Below, piece by piece: positions 1 to 8,953 of a DNA stretch of 64,000 nucleotides. Every line of letters starts with the position of its first letter. Within the stretch, counting starts at the first letter, position 1. A program made the position numbers and the translations under genes. Below the pieces are notes generated by a model. That model saw only the letters and a program-made list of their open reading frames with translations, was not told the origin of the DNA and made no database searches. This DNA comes from Mesorhizobium onobrychidis (GTDB lineage Bacteria; Pseudomonadota; Alphaproteobacteria; Rhizobiales; Rhizobiaceae), in assembly GCF_024707545.1 (NCBI RefSeq), contig NZ_CP062229.1, forward strand, positions 3,081,501 through 3,145,500, in the 5' to 3' direction.

Positions 1-309
1 GATACTCTAACGTCGCGTTCTGGGCCGGAAGCGGAAGATCCGCTTTCGGGATGATTGGGCTAAAAAGCCGACCTTCGCGTCCAGCATAGCGTGGACTGCT
101 TTGCGCCACTTCCGGTCGTTCATGACGAATCTCCGAACCGGACGTTCGCGCTAGGCCCGGAATCGACCCCATAGCTGCCGTTCCCGCGATACAAAGAGCT
201 GTTGCAAGCTGGCATCAGCTGGAGCCGACGCTGAGCCGTTGCGGAACTCGTCGCGGAACCATAATCTTGGGCACTGATGTGAGCCCGTGATACTGCGCGA
301 GGTCCCGCA
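1..309. other. Left-edge non-coding sequence
   Basis: I see no convincing gene, RNA or repeat here. The last bases (GAGG about 8 bases before position 310) form the ribosome binding site of the next gene. Any gene entering from the left has already ended. Confidence 0.4.
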
Positions 310-732
310 ATGGCTTACGAGGCCGCCAAAAGACCGTTGTTCCGAAAACTCGACAACTATCTACTGCATGTGAGCGATCTTGACGAAGCCATATCCTTTT
401 ATCGGGATCGGCTCGGCCATGCCCTCATCTGGCGGGACGCGGAAGCTGCCGGCTTCGCGTTGCCTGAAGCAGATGCAGAACTAGTAGTTCATCTTCGTAT
501 TGGTCCAGAGACTGATATTCTGGTTGATGATGTGGACACGGCATTTCGAGAATTTTTGGCAGCGGGCGGAACGGCAGTGGAACCGCCGTTCGACATCGCG
601 ATCGGACGATGCGCCCGTGTATGTGACCCTTTCGGCAACGTGCTTGTAATATTGGATCAATCGAAGGGAACGTTCACGACGGACGCGGAGCAGAATGTTA
701 CCGGCGTAGAGCCCGCGGGTAATCCAACCTGA
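310..732 (+). CDS. VOC family (glyoxalase/bleomycin-resistance fold) protein
   Basis: A 140-residue single-module VOC protein. The N-terminal half has the typical beta-alpha-beta start (YLLHVSDLDEAISFYRDRLG, residues about 17-36). The C-terminal half ends with DPFGNVLVILD (about residues 107-117), the usual VOC terminal strand carrying the last metal or substrate residue. VOC proteins of this size act as dimers in metal-dependent dioxygenation, isomerisation or antibiotic binding; the substrate cannot be told from sequence. The residues usually used as metal ligands (His/Glu) are only partly present, so it may be a binding protein rather than an enzyme. The ATG at 310 follows a GAGG. The gene stands alone, 200 bp before an NTF2-like gene on the same strand. 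Confidence 0.75.
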   Translation: MAYEAAKRPLFRKLDNYLLHVSDLDEAISFYRDRLGHALIWRDAEAAGFALPEADAELVVHLRIGPETDILVDDVDTAFREFLAAGGTAVEPPFDIAIGRCARVCDPFGNVLVILDQSKGTFTTDAEQNVTGVEPAGNPT

Positions 733-931
733 ACGTCGGGCTCTCAGTCGTATTGGCACTCGTGGTGGGCCACTAGAGCCCCCGATGATGCGATGTCCGG
801 CAGATGAGGGGCTCATCACTCTTGATACCACGATGCAACAGCAGCTAGGACCGACCATATTTGTTACGAATGGTGTCGATGTCGGATTGATCGCCCCGGT
901 CTCGTCGTTCCAGAAATGAAGGAGCAACGAT

Positions 932-1360
932 ATGTCTGAAAAGGAAGTCTTGTCTGTCATCCGGGGCCAGGAAGACGCAACTGCCAAGGGGGACGCCCGC
1001 GCCAACGTCGATGCCATGGACCCGGATGTCGTGGTTTTCGATCTGCCGCCGCCGCTTGCCTATCGAGGCGAACAGGCACGCGACGTCGAAGGGATAAATG
1101 CTTGGTTTGCAACTTGGCGCAACGGCGTCACCGTTCACATGGCTGACCCGCAGCTCATGATCGACGGCGATCTTGCAGTGGCCTTCGGGCTGTCGCGCAT
1201 GACTGGCATTAAGACCGATGGCACAAAGGTCGACTCCTGGAGCCGGCGAACCATCGTGCTAAGGCGCATCGCCGGTTCTTGGAAAATCATCCACAAACAT
1301 GCCAGCTTCCCTATGGCAATGGACGGAAGTGGGCGCGCTGTGACGGATCTCTTGCCGTAG
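932..1360 (+). CDS. SnoaL-like / NTF2-fold protein (SgcJ/EcaC type)
   Basis: A 142-residue soluble protein with the NTF2-like layout: an N-terminal helix (residues about 3-30), a central VVVFDLPPPLAYRG segment, and a C-terminal strand pair ending in SWKIIHKHASFP (residues about 115-126). This arrangement and length are typical of the DUF4440/SnoaL-like family often annotated SgcJ/EcaC oxidoreductase, where no common reaction is established. The ATG at 932 is preceded by AAGGAG at good spacing. No operon partner overlaps it, but it lies on the same strand as the VOC gene upstream; both are common in small stress or xenobiotic gene sets. Its substrate is unknown. Confidence 0.75.
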   Translation: MSEKEVLSVIRGQEDATAKGDARANVDAMDPDVVVFDLPPPLAYRGEQARDVEGINAWFATWRNGVTVHMADPQLMIDGDLAVAFGLSRMTGIKTDGTKVDSWSRRTIVLRRIAGSWKIIHKHASFPMAMDGSGRAVTDLLP

Positions 1361-1787
1361 TTCCGGAACGCCTAACGTCCTCAACAGGGATGTCGGCTTT
1401 CACGCGGCAAGGGGTCGTAGGTGAACGGTCGATTTGGCGGCGCGTTGCTGACAGTCAGCCTTGGGGCCGTTGGCGGACTTGCGGCTTAGAGGCTCGGAAT
1501 GTCAGAAGCGGACCCTCAGTCGGGCTGCGTGCATCGACGTGAACTGACCCATTCCGGTCATCGCCTCATTCCACCTGAAGGTCGCGAAAAGGGTGCGAAC
1601 CCGGGCTTCACACAAACGCCCATCGTCTCAGCGTTTAAAGGTTTGGCGATCTCCTCGAGACGTTCGCAGGGCGCGTTTCCCGATGCGGCCGGCTTTGCAA
1701 TGCGCTACACTCCCAGACCGCCGCGTCCGCGACGACGGCACCGCCTGCTGGGGTGATGATTGGTCGCCCCCTGAAGGAGCTTCGCCC
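1361..1787. other. Intergenic region without recognisable gene
   Basis: About 430 bases. Open frames here lack ribosome binding sites and family resemblance. The frame of the following cyclase is open back to 1593, but that extension reads as non-coding, arginine-rich translation, and a good AAGGAG sits directly before the ATG at 1788. No clear promoter, hairpin or repeat was seen. Confidence 0.4.
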
Positions 1788-3506
1788 ATGAAGCGCAGAA
1801 TGGCCGCCCTGATGGTAGGCGATATCGTCGGCTATTCCGGAATGATGGAGCGAGCCGAGGAGCAAACCGCGGAACGCTTGGCTAGCTGTCAGGCCCTCAT
1901 TTCGGAAAAGGTCGATCTGCTCGACGGCCGGGTTTTCAAGACGACGGGTGACGGGGCCCTCGCCGAATTTCCGAGCGCCGTAAACGCCGTGCGCAGTGCA
2001 TTCGAGATCCGCAGCGCGCTTGCAGGCGCGCAAGAGCCCGACACCGAACCTTTGAGGATGCGGTTCGGTCTCCATATCGCGGATGTCGTGGTGCAGGGCG
2101 ATGATCTGGTCGGAGACGGCGTCAACCTCGCGGCGCGCATACAGGCGGCAGCCGAACCAGACTCGATCTATGTGAGCGGTGCGCTCTTCGATCATGTCCG
2201 CCGCAATTCTGCGTTCATATTCGACGATATGGGCGAGCGGGCGTTCAAGAACATTACGGAATCGGTGCACCTCTATCGGGTCCGCGGCGAGATCGGAGCG
2301 CATCGGCTGCAGTCGGCGCCGACGCAACTGGTCATCACGACGGAACGGCGGCCGGCATCGGTCGCGGTGCTCCCTTTCCGGGTTTCGGGCGACGACGAGA
2401 ACCAGCGCTATCTCGCTGAGGGCCTCACCGAGGAGCTTATTGTCGAACTGGGGCGGTTTCGGCGTCTTTCGGTCAGTTCGCGGAGTGCGAGCTTCGCGGT
2501 TGCGGACTCCCACCCGGATCCGGTGAGGGTCGGCGAGGCTCTGGGCGTTCGATATGTGCTTGAGGGACAGGTGCGCAAGATCGGAGAGCGGGTTTCGATC
2601 AGCCTCACGCTGTCGGAAACCGACCAGGGGACGGTGGTCTGGAGCGACAAGATCCAGCGTCCGTTCGAGGAAATTCTCGCTTTGGTTGATGGAACCGTCG
2701 CGAGGATCGCCGCGACGGTATCCGGACGGATGGAGGACGCAGCCATGGTGGCGGCGCGCCGAAAGCCGCCAGAAAACATGACCGCCTTCGACTGCCTCTT
2801 GCGCGGGCTCGATCATCACCGCCTGGGCGGCGTCACCGACGACAATGCTCGCCAGGCCGTCGGCTGGCTTTCAAAGGCGATCGAGGCCGATCCGCACTAC
2901 GCGGCCGCCTATGCGTGGAGGGTCTGCGCAGCGTCAGGGCTGCCGGGTTTCGACCCCGAGCAAGGTCGACGGGACATTTGCCGCGCGCTCGAGCTTGACC
3001 CCTGCGATGCCGAGGCAAACCGGATCATGGGCGCGTTTGAACTTATGGGTGGCAACTTCGACGAGGCCCTGGCGCACAGCCGCAGAGCAATGGAATTGAA
3101 CCCGACGGATGCCTACATCAAGGCAAGATGCGCCGCGGTCTTTACCTGTGTGGGCGAAGCAGAGCGTTCATTGTCCTTGCTCGACGAAGCCGAGATGCTC
3201 GACCCGTTCCTTCCTGTGTGGTGCGTCGAGGAACGGGGTGTGGCTCTTTATGCGCTGGGCCGCTATGCCGAGGCTATTGAATCCCTCCGCAAACTCACGT
3301 TTCAGACCACTCGATCGCGCCTCTATCGGGCGGCCGCGCTCGTGGCGCTCGATCGATCCGACGAAGCCGGCCGGATGGTCAGGGAAGCTGTCGGCAGCGA
3401 GGCAGCTCTAACGGCCTCCAACTTCACCAGCCGCGAGTGTTACCGCGATCCTGAGAAGGCTCGGGAGCTTGGCCGCTTGCTAAGGGAAGCAGGTTTGCCG
3501 CCATAA
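1788..3506 (+). CDS. Class III adenylate/guanylate cyclase with TolB-like and TPR domains
   Basis: A 572-residue protein. Residues about 5-170 form a class III nucleotide cyclase domain: VGDIVGYSGMM supplies the first metal aspartate, FKTTGDGALAEF the GDG turn with the second aspartate, and DGVNLAARIQ the Asn/Arg transition-state pair. Residues about 190-310 resemble the TolB N-terminal-like module (SVAVLPFRVSGDDENQRYLA onward), and the C-terminal 230 residues contain TPR-type helices. This architecture is frequent in Mesorhizobium and Bradyrhizobium and is thought to make cAMP in the cytoplasm; the TPR half probably binds a partner. The start at 1788 is chosen because AAGGAG lies about 10 bases upstream; an in-frame start at 1593 has no such support. 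No transmembrane segment is seen. Confidence 0.85.
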   Translation: MKRRMAALMVGDIVGYSGMMERAEEQTAERLASCQALISEKVDLLDGRVFKTTGDGALAEFPSAVNAVRSAFEIRSALAGAQEPDTEPLRMRFGLHIADVVVQGDDLVGDGVNLAARIQAAAEPDSIYVSGALFDHVRRNSAFIFDDMGERAFKNITESVHLYRVRGEIGAHRLQSAPTQLVITTERRPASVAVLPFRVSGDDENQRYLAEGLTEELIVELGRFRRLSVSSRSASFAVADSHPDPVRVGEALGVRYVLEGQVRKIGERVSISLTLSETDQGTVVWSDKIQRPFEEILALVDGTVARIAATVSGRMEDAAMVAARRKPPENMTAFDCLLRGLDHHRLGGVTDDNARQAVGWLSKAIEADPHYAAAYAWRVCAASGLPGFDPEQGRRDICRALELDPCDAEANRIMGAFELMGGNFDEALAHSRRAMELNPTDAYIKARCAAVFTCVGEAERSLSLLDEAEMLDPFLPVWCVEERGVALYALGRYAEAIESLRKLTFQTTRSRLYRAAALVALDRSDEAGRMVREAVGSEAALTASNFTSRECYRDPEKARELGRLLREAGLPP

Positions 3507-3822
3507 GATCGGTGGCGACGGTCTGCCGCTAACGACAACCCGTTCAGCACACACACTGTCGAAGTCTGCAACGGGTCGACTCCGGTCGTTTGCGATCGAA
3601 AAGGGAATGGCCGCTCATGACGCGACTACGATGTCCAGGGTGGTCGCCGGCAACGTCTGCTATCGGGCAACAGCAAAGATCACCTCAACGGCCGACATTA
3701 GGCGCAAAGCGGTAATTGATGTGCCGGCGCGGGGGTCGGCACGGTTCAATTCACAGCCGCTGATCTTGACGCCGTCCGACCTTATGCGAAGCTGATATGG
3801 TCATTCGATCTGGGGGCAGTGA
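3507..3822. other. Intergenic region
   Basis: About 315 bases. A 62-codon frame at 3607 has no family resemblance and no convincing ribosome binding site. Nothing else is recognisable. Confidence 0.4.
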
Positions 3823-4638
3823 ATGTCGTCATCGCATTATACGCATGGATCAAGTGAAGCCGAGCAGCAACGGCTGACGGCTTTAAACAAGCGTCTTAAT
3901 CAACGATGTCTCGACGCTGCACAGCTGGTTGTTGGCGAGCGGGTCGTCGATTTCGGTGCTGGGTTAGGGCAGTTTTCGAGAATGATGGCGCGGGCCACCG
4001 GTGTTCCGGTCTTGGCTTTGGAGCGAAGCCCGGAGCAGATAGCGGAGGCGCTACGACAGGCCGACGCCGATGGGGATTTGGCATTTCTGGAGATGAGGCA
4101 GGGTGACGTGCTTGCTCCACTTCTTACCGACAACGAGCTTGGACAGTTCGACGTTGCTCATGCGCGGTTCGTTCTCGAGCACCTACCTGACCCGTTGCTG
4201 CTTGTTCGCAACATGGCCGGCGCAGTGCGACCGGGCGGACGGGTGATATTGTCAGATGACGACTATGATGGGCTTCGGCTCTGGCCCGAGCCACCGGGAT
4301 TTGCCTCACTATGGCATGCCTATCAGCGAACCTACGACCGACACGGCAATGATCCAATCATCGGACGTCGCCTTGTTCAATTGTTGCATCAGGCCGACTT
4401 GCGTCCACGACGTATCACATTTGTCTTTTTTGGCGGATGCGCCGGCGAGCCTGACTTTGAGGCAGTTGTCCGGAACATTGCGAGCATCATCGATGAAGCG
4501 ATCGACGATATCGTCGCTATCGGATTGCCCCGCCAATCCGTCACTGCGACGCTCGACGCCCTGATTGATTGGAGCAAGGAGCAGGACTCGGCCGTCTGGT
4601 TTGGAATGTCTTGGGCTGAAGCCGTTCGACCGGTCTAG
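3823..4638 (+). CDS. Class I SAM-dependent methyltransferase
   Basis: A 271-residue Rossmann-fold methyltransferase. Motif I is VVDFGAGLGQFSRMMA (residues about 42-57), followed by the acidic end of strand 2 (LALERS) and a post-motif FDVAHARFVLEHLPDP segment (about residues 109-124) typical of UbiE/Methyltransf_11-type enzymes. It transfers a methyl group from S-adenosylmethionine to a small molecule; the acceptor is unknown. The family usually has 200-280 residues, so it is full length. It stands alone on the plus strand before the IS91-type element, and there is no operon context to suggest a pathway. Confidence 0.8.
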   Translation: MSSSHYTHGSSEAEQQRLTALNKRLNQRCLDAAQLVVGERVVDFGAGLGQFSRMMARATGVPVLALERSPEQIAEALRQADADGDLAFLEMRQGDVLAPLLTDNELGQFDVAHARFVLEHLPDPLLLVRNMAGAVRPGGRVILSDDDYDGLRLWPEPPGFASLWHAYQRTYDRHGNDPIIGRRLVQLLHQADLRPRRITFVFFGGCAGEPDFEAVVRNIASIIDEAIDDIVAIGLPRQSVTATLDALIDWSKEQDSAVWFGMSWAEAVRPV

Positions 4639-5061
4639 TCGATGGGCTCTTGTGGTTCGTTTTGCCGTAACCATGAGGTAGATTTCTGAACAGCGCGTCC
4701 GCTTTCGGTTGCCTCTGCCCTCGGGTGGAACGACTGAGATAGGCGCAAAGCTGCCGTCCACCTCGCGGTAGACGTCAGTCGTCTTTCGGTCATGAGCGCT
4801 GGCTGGACCGAATGTCGGGTTTCTGGAGGGAAAGTAGGTCCCGAAAGGTCCGCATCGGGTCAAACCCGGACATCATGCCGCCTCAGCCGAACGTCTGCTT
4901 TCAGGAAGTCGCAAACTGATCTTTTACGGCTGACAGTGGGCGCATTGCTGCCATTCGCAACGAGCAGAATGAAGGTCTCCGATGGGTCAGTTGGAGACTT
5001 CAATCCCACCTGGTCGAATGTCTGCTGTCGCTCTTCGGATGCCAGGAGCTGCCAGTCCGCT
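4639..5061. other. Intergenic region before the IS91-type element
   Basis: About 420 bases without a credible gene. It contains several degenerate copies of a short TCTGCTTTC-like word (around 4885 and 5020), a pattern common in decayed rhizobial intergenic DNA. The element end is placed at 5062, where an exactly duplicated sequence starts. Confidence 0.35.
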
Positions 5062-5760
5062 AACGTGAAGAGTTTCGGGCGCCGGCAGGCGTACGAAAGT
5101 CCCCGAGGAAGGAACCCGCGGGCCACGGCGATGGCTATGGAGATTTCGATTTTCGGCTGGTGACGGGGATGGCGCGACCGCCGCCGGGAAGCGGCGGGAT
5201 TGATGCACACGGACCGCCTTGTCTTCCGGCCGTGCGGCATCGTCGGCTCGGCACGCGGTCGGACGCAGCCCTGTCGACGCCGATGATCACCATGGACGCG
5301 CGTGGGTTCGTTGCCGGAGGCTGAGTGCCTGCGCCTGAAGGCTGCATCAAGCCATGCCGGGTCATGGGGCGTTCTCCCGGCCCGGTGTCCAACGTGAAGA
5401 GTTTCGGGCGCCGGCAGGCGTACGAAAGTCCAACGTGAAGAGTTTCGGGCGCCGGCAGGCGTACGAAAGTCCCCGAGGAAGGAACCCGCGGGCCACGGCG
5501 ATGGCTATGGAGATTTCGATTTTCGGCTGGTGACGGGGATGGCGCGACCGCCGCCGGGAAGCGGCGGGATTGATGCACACGGACCGCCTTGTCTTCCGGC
5601 CGTGCGGCATCGTCGGCTCGGCACGCGGTCGGACGCAGCCCTGTCGACGCCGATGATCACCATGGACGCGCGTGGGTTCGTTGCCGGAGGCTGAGTGCCT
5701 GCGCCTGAAGGCTGCATCAAGCCATGCCGGGTCATGGGGCGTTCTCCCGGCCCGGTGTCC
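5062..5760. repeat. Exact 329-bp direct duplication at the element end
   Basis: Bases 5062-5390 and 5432-5760 are identical as read. Between them, 5391-5431 is an additional copy of the first 41 bases (AACGTGAAGAGTTTCGGGCG onward). The second copy runs into the last 29 bases of the transposase coding region, so the unit includes the very end of the transposase gene plus its downstream terminus. Exact identity points to a recent event. Confidence 0.9.
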
Positions 5761-6900
5761 TTGCGTAGGGCGGTCCGCGCGGCTGCCTCCACCGTTCGAA
5801 CACCTCGATGACGATCATGCGTCCGCCGCAGCATGGGCACGGCGGGCGGAAGTCGTCCGGTTCGGCCGATGGATCGTTCGTGGCGGGAGGCGCGGCCGCG
5901 AGCAGTTCGCGCGCGAGTGCGAGGCTGGCCTTGCGGGCGGAGCTGGCGAGCAAGCCGTAATGGCGGATGCGATGGAAGCCACGCGGCAGGACATGGAGCA
6001 GGAATCGGCGGATGAACTCGTCGGTCGCGAGCGTCATGACCTGCTGGCGGTCGGCGTCAGGGCGGCGATAGTCCTTGTAGCGGAAGGTGACGTCGCTCTC
6101 GTCGAGGCGGATGATGCGTCGGTTCGAGATGGCGACCCGGTGCGTGTAGCGCGACAGATAGGCGAGCACCGCTTCCGGCCCGGCGAAGGGCGCCTTGGCG
6201 TAGACCACCCTTGCGACAGGCTAAGCCCTGGAAAGGAGAATGGAATGTAGATCCTGAAACCTTTCGAAGCGATCCAGAGGGTTCGACCCCCTCCCGGCAA
6301 AGGCGCAGCACGCCAGCCGGAAGCGAGTCTTGCATGGGCGGCGGCAACATCGCTCGTGAAGCGTAGACAGCGGATGCTGAAGCCATGTGTCAGCCTCGAG
6401 ATTATGTGCATGCGGAGGCCTTCGGCGTGGGTAGCCCGGGGGCAGCATCGTCGGAACCGCCAAGGGCGAGGTTCTGGCGGCTCGGCCGGGGTCTTGGAGC
6501 AAGGCAAAGGCATGGGATGGATCGCCAGGGAACCTGTGAGATCCCGCTTACGTCCACAAGCGAAGTACGCCGGAACAGGGACCGCCGGTTGACCATGGGT
6601 CCAGGCTCGATGAGCGTCCTCCACGCTCATCGGGAGCGCCTCGGCGAGCACGAACATGGGAGGCGCATGTGGGGCCTGTTACCGAAACTATAAGGGAGCA
6701 GGTATGCGTGAGCGGGAAGTCGTAGCGCCTTCATAGTAGCAGTGAAGACGGGGAACTGGGCTCACCGGGACCCGACGGAGCGAAGGGAGGCGTCATGTGT
6801 AGAGAACCGTTGACCTGAAACATGGGAGGGGGCTCTGAACCCCACAAACCTGTCTACGAACCGACAACGGATAGCCGAACTGGCGAGGACGAAACGGGGT

Positions 6901-8163
6901 GTGGCGCTGTGCTCGCTCCACCATGTCATCGATCTGGACTGGATGAAGGAGGCCTACCGGCTGACCCGCAAGGATGGTGCCCCTGGCATCGACGGCGTCA
7001 CGGCGGCGGACTATGAGGTGAACCTGGAGACCAGACTTCTGGACCTCCTGGAGCGCATCAAGTCCGGCCGATATCGTGCGCCGCCGGTCCGGCGGGCCTA
7101 TATACCCAAGGCGGATGGGTCGCAAAGGATGCTCGGCATTCCGACCTTCGAGGACAAGGTGGCGCAACGCGCCATTATGATGGTGCTGGAGACCGTCTAT
7201 GAGGAGGATTTCTACCCCTGCTCATATGGGTTCCGACCGGGCCGCTCGGCCCATCAGGCGCTCCGCAATATGCAGAACGTGCTGTGGGCAAAGCGGCTCT
7301 ATTGGGTGATCGATCTCGACATACAGAAATACTTCGACTCGATTCCGCACTCTCACCTCCGGGCGTTCCTCGACCAGCGAGTCACGGACGGCGTCATCCG
7401 ACGGATGATCGATAAATGGCTGAACGCAGGAGCCGTCGAAGACGGTCTTCTGCACCGAACGGCCGAAGGATCCCCGCAAGGAGGCGTGGTCTCGCCCTGC
7501 CTCTCGAACATCTTCCTGCACCACGTGCTGGACGAATGGTTCGAGACCGAGGTGCGGCCGCGGCTCCGTGGGGGCTGTACCATTGCCCGCTACGCTGACG
7601 ATGCGCTCATGGCGTTCGACAACATCGTCGACGCCCAGCGTGTCCTGGCAGTGCTGGACAAACGTCTTGGACGGTTCGGGCTTACGCTCCATCCCGACAA
7701 GACGCGTCTCGTCGACTTTCGCCCGCGAAGGACGGAGAGCACACGGCATCCGGAGACGGATGGCACCAAGTTCGACTTTCTCGGCCTGACCCACGTGTGG
7801 GGACGGTCGCGCAGAGGCAAGGACATGGTGATGCAAGTCACGGCCAAGGGCCGTTTTGCTCGTGCGCTGGCTGCGGTAAGTTACTGGTGCCGGAAACACC
7901 GGAACTGGTCGATCCGCGATCAGCATCGCCATCTCTCGTCCATGATGCGGGGCCACTTCGCCTACTATGGCGTCGGGGGAAATGCTCGGCGATTGCGATG
8001 GTTCGCCCACCAGGTCGTGAGGATATGGCGGAAATGGCTATCTCGGCGAGATCGTCAAAGCGTGTTCCGATGGAACCGCCTTAACGAAATCCTGAAACGC
8101 CATCCGCTGCCGCCAGCCAGGATTCTTCATTCGTTTGCCACCGTGAGCGAAACTCTACCATGA
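6901..8163 (+). CDS. Group II intron reverse transcriptase/maturase
   Basis: A 420-residue intron-encoded protein. Reverse transcriptase blocks are clear: KDGAPGIDGVT (block 1 region), AYIPKADGSQRMLGIPTFED (block 2), YGFRPGRSAHQAL (block 3), SPQGGVVSPCLSNIFL (block 4) and the catalytic IARYADDALM (YADD, block 5). The C-terminal 90 residues match the maturase-specific GIIM region (WSIRDQHRHLSSMMRGHFAYYGVGG split over it). There is no C-terminal HNH endonuclease. The protein would splice the RNA and reverse-transcribe it into new sites. The frame is open to 6814 with a family-like sequence (LSTNRQRIAELARTKRG) before GTG 6901, so the true start may lie upstream at a non-ATG codon. The stop at 8161-8163 abuts domain V, as usual. 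Confidence 0.9.
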   Translation: MALCSLHHVIDLDWMKEAYRLTRKDGAPGIDGVTAADYEVNLETRLLDLLERIKSGRYRAPPVRRAYIPKADGSQRMLGIPTFEDKVAQRAIMMVLETVYEEDFYPCSYGFRPGRSAHQALRNMQNVLWAKRLYWVIDLDIQKYFDSIPHSHLRAFLDQRVTDGVIRRMIDKWLNAGAVEDGLLHRTAEGSPQGGVVSPCLSNIFLHHVLDEWFETEVRPRLRGGCTIARYADDALMAFDNIVDAQRVLAVLDKRLGRFGLTLHPDKTRLVDFRPRRTESTRHPETDGTKFDFLGLTHVWGRSRRGKDMVMQVTAKGRFARALAAVSYWCRKHRNWSIRDQHRHLSSMMRGHFAYYGVGGNARRLRWFAHQVVRIWRKWLSRRDRQSVFRWNRLNEILKRHPLPPARILHSFATVSETLP

Positions 8164-8230
8164 GGAACCGGATGCGGGAAAACTGCACGTCCGGGTCTGT
8201 GAGGGGTGGGGGCAGTAACGCCCCCACCTA
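8162..8230 (+). ncRNA. Group II intron domains V and VI
   Basis: Domain V (8165-8197) folds as ACCGGA/UCCGGGU plus UGCGG/CUGCA with a GAAAA loop. Domain VI (about 8205-8228) is a GGUGGGGGC/GCCCCCACC hairpin with an AGUAAC loop that could offer the branch-point adenosine. These are the catalytic core and branch site of the ribozyme. Confidence 0.8.
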
Positions 8231-8953
8231 CTCGGCAGCGCTTGTTCCGGATCGGCGACAGGTGCCGCAGGAAGGCCTGCCGCTCGACGAGACGAGCAAG
8301 GGTGCCGAAGAAGGCGAGCTGGCCGGCGTCGTGGAGGGCGATCAGCCGGGTGAGGAACAGGCGGCGAAACAACTTGCCGAGTACCCTGACCGGGAGCAGG
8401 AAGGCCGGCCGCGACGATATCCAGCGGCTCCCGTCCGGCGCGATGCCGCCGCCCGGCACGATCATGTGCACGTGGGGATGGTGGGTCATCGCCGATCCCC
8501 ATGTGTGGAGCACGGCGGTGATGCCGATGCGTGCGCCGAGATGCCTGGGATCGGCCGCGATCGTCAGCATCGTCTCCGATGCCGCCTTGAACAGCAGGTC
8601 GTAGACCAGCGCCTTGTTGTGGAAGGCGATCTCGGCGACCTCGGCCGGCAGCGTGAACACGACGTGGAAGTATCCGACCGGCAGCAGGTCGGCCTCCCGC
8701 TCGGCAAGCCATGTCCTCGCGGCCGAGCCCTGGCACTTCGGACAGTGCCGGTTGCGGCAGCTGTTGTACGCGATCCGCCGTTGGCCACAGTCCGCGCAGG
8801 CCTCGACGTGGCCGCCGAGCGCTGCGGTGCGGCAGAGTTCGATTGCCGACATGACCTTGAGCTGCTGTAGGCTGAGCTGCCCTGCATGGGCGACCCGGTA
8901 GGCAGGCCCGGCAGCACGGAAGATGTCGGCGACCTCGATCGAGGCGTGCACGC

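Larger units (their letters stand above)
6211..8236 (+). mobile_element. Group II intron (retroelement)
   Basis: A 2026-bp intron on the plus strand. Limits come from reconstructing the interrupted transposase: the left exon ends ...TAGACCACCC at 6210 and the right exon resumes AGCGCTTG at 8237, with a one-base ambiguity. The RNA begins TTGCGACAGG, close to the GUGYG-type 5' end of the class. The 3' end carries a domain V hairpin (8165-8197) and a domain VI hairpin (about 8205-8228). The 700-bp 5' part is structured RNA without a gene; the open frame in the second half is the intron-encoded reverse transcriptase. No homing endonuclease domain is present, which in known introns favours insertion into single-stranded DNA at replication forks. 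Confidence 0.85.
5732..8951 (-). pseudogene. IS91-family HUH/Y2 transposase, split by group II intron
   Basis: The coding sequence starts with GTG at 8951, runs to 8237, is interrupted by the intron (6211-8236), and resumes at 6210 to the TGA at 5732-5734. The first part has a zinc-finger-like CADCGQ...CRNRHCPKCQG region and the HUH-type HPHVH metal motif. The second part begins VVYAKAPFAGP and carries YLSRY, the paired tyrosines (Y-x3-Y) that cut and carry DNA. The intron therefore separates the metal site from the catalytic tyrosines. Since the intron is in the opposite orientation to the gene, it cannot be spliced from the transposase mRNA, so this copy should be inactive. Removing 6211-8236 restores a family-typical junction at ...RNKRW-VVYAK. 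Confidence 0.85.

Noticed and set aside
1635..2819. Long minus-strand open frame opposite the cyclase gene
   Set aside because: Arginine-rich shadow translation with no family resemblance; the plus-strand protein has clear cyclase motifs.
3607..3795. 62-codon plus-strand frame
   Set aside because: No ribosome binding site, no family resemblance, and chance length for high-GC DNA.
5135..5840. Several overlapping minus-strand frames of 80-150 codons
   Set aside because: They are created by the tandem duplication at the element end and duplicate each other's sequence; none has a start signal.
6034..6693. Frames on both strands in the 5' part of the group II intron
   Set aside because: This is structured intron RNA; the frames have no family likeness.
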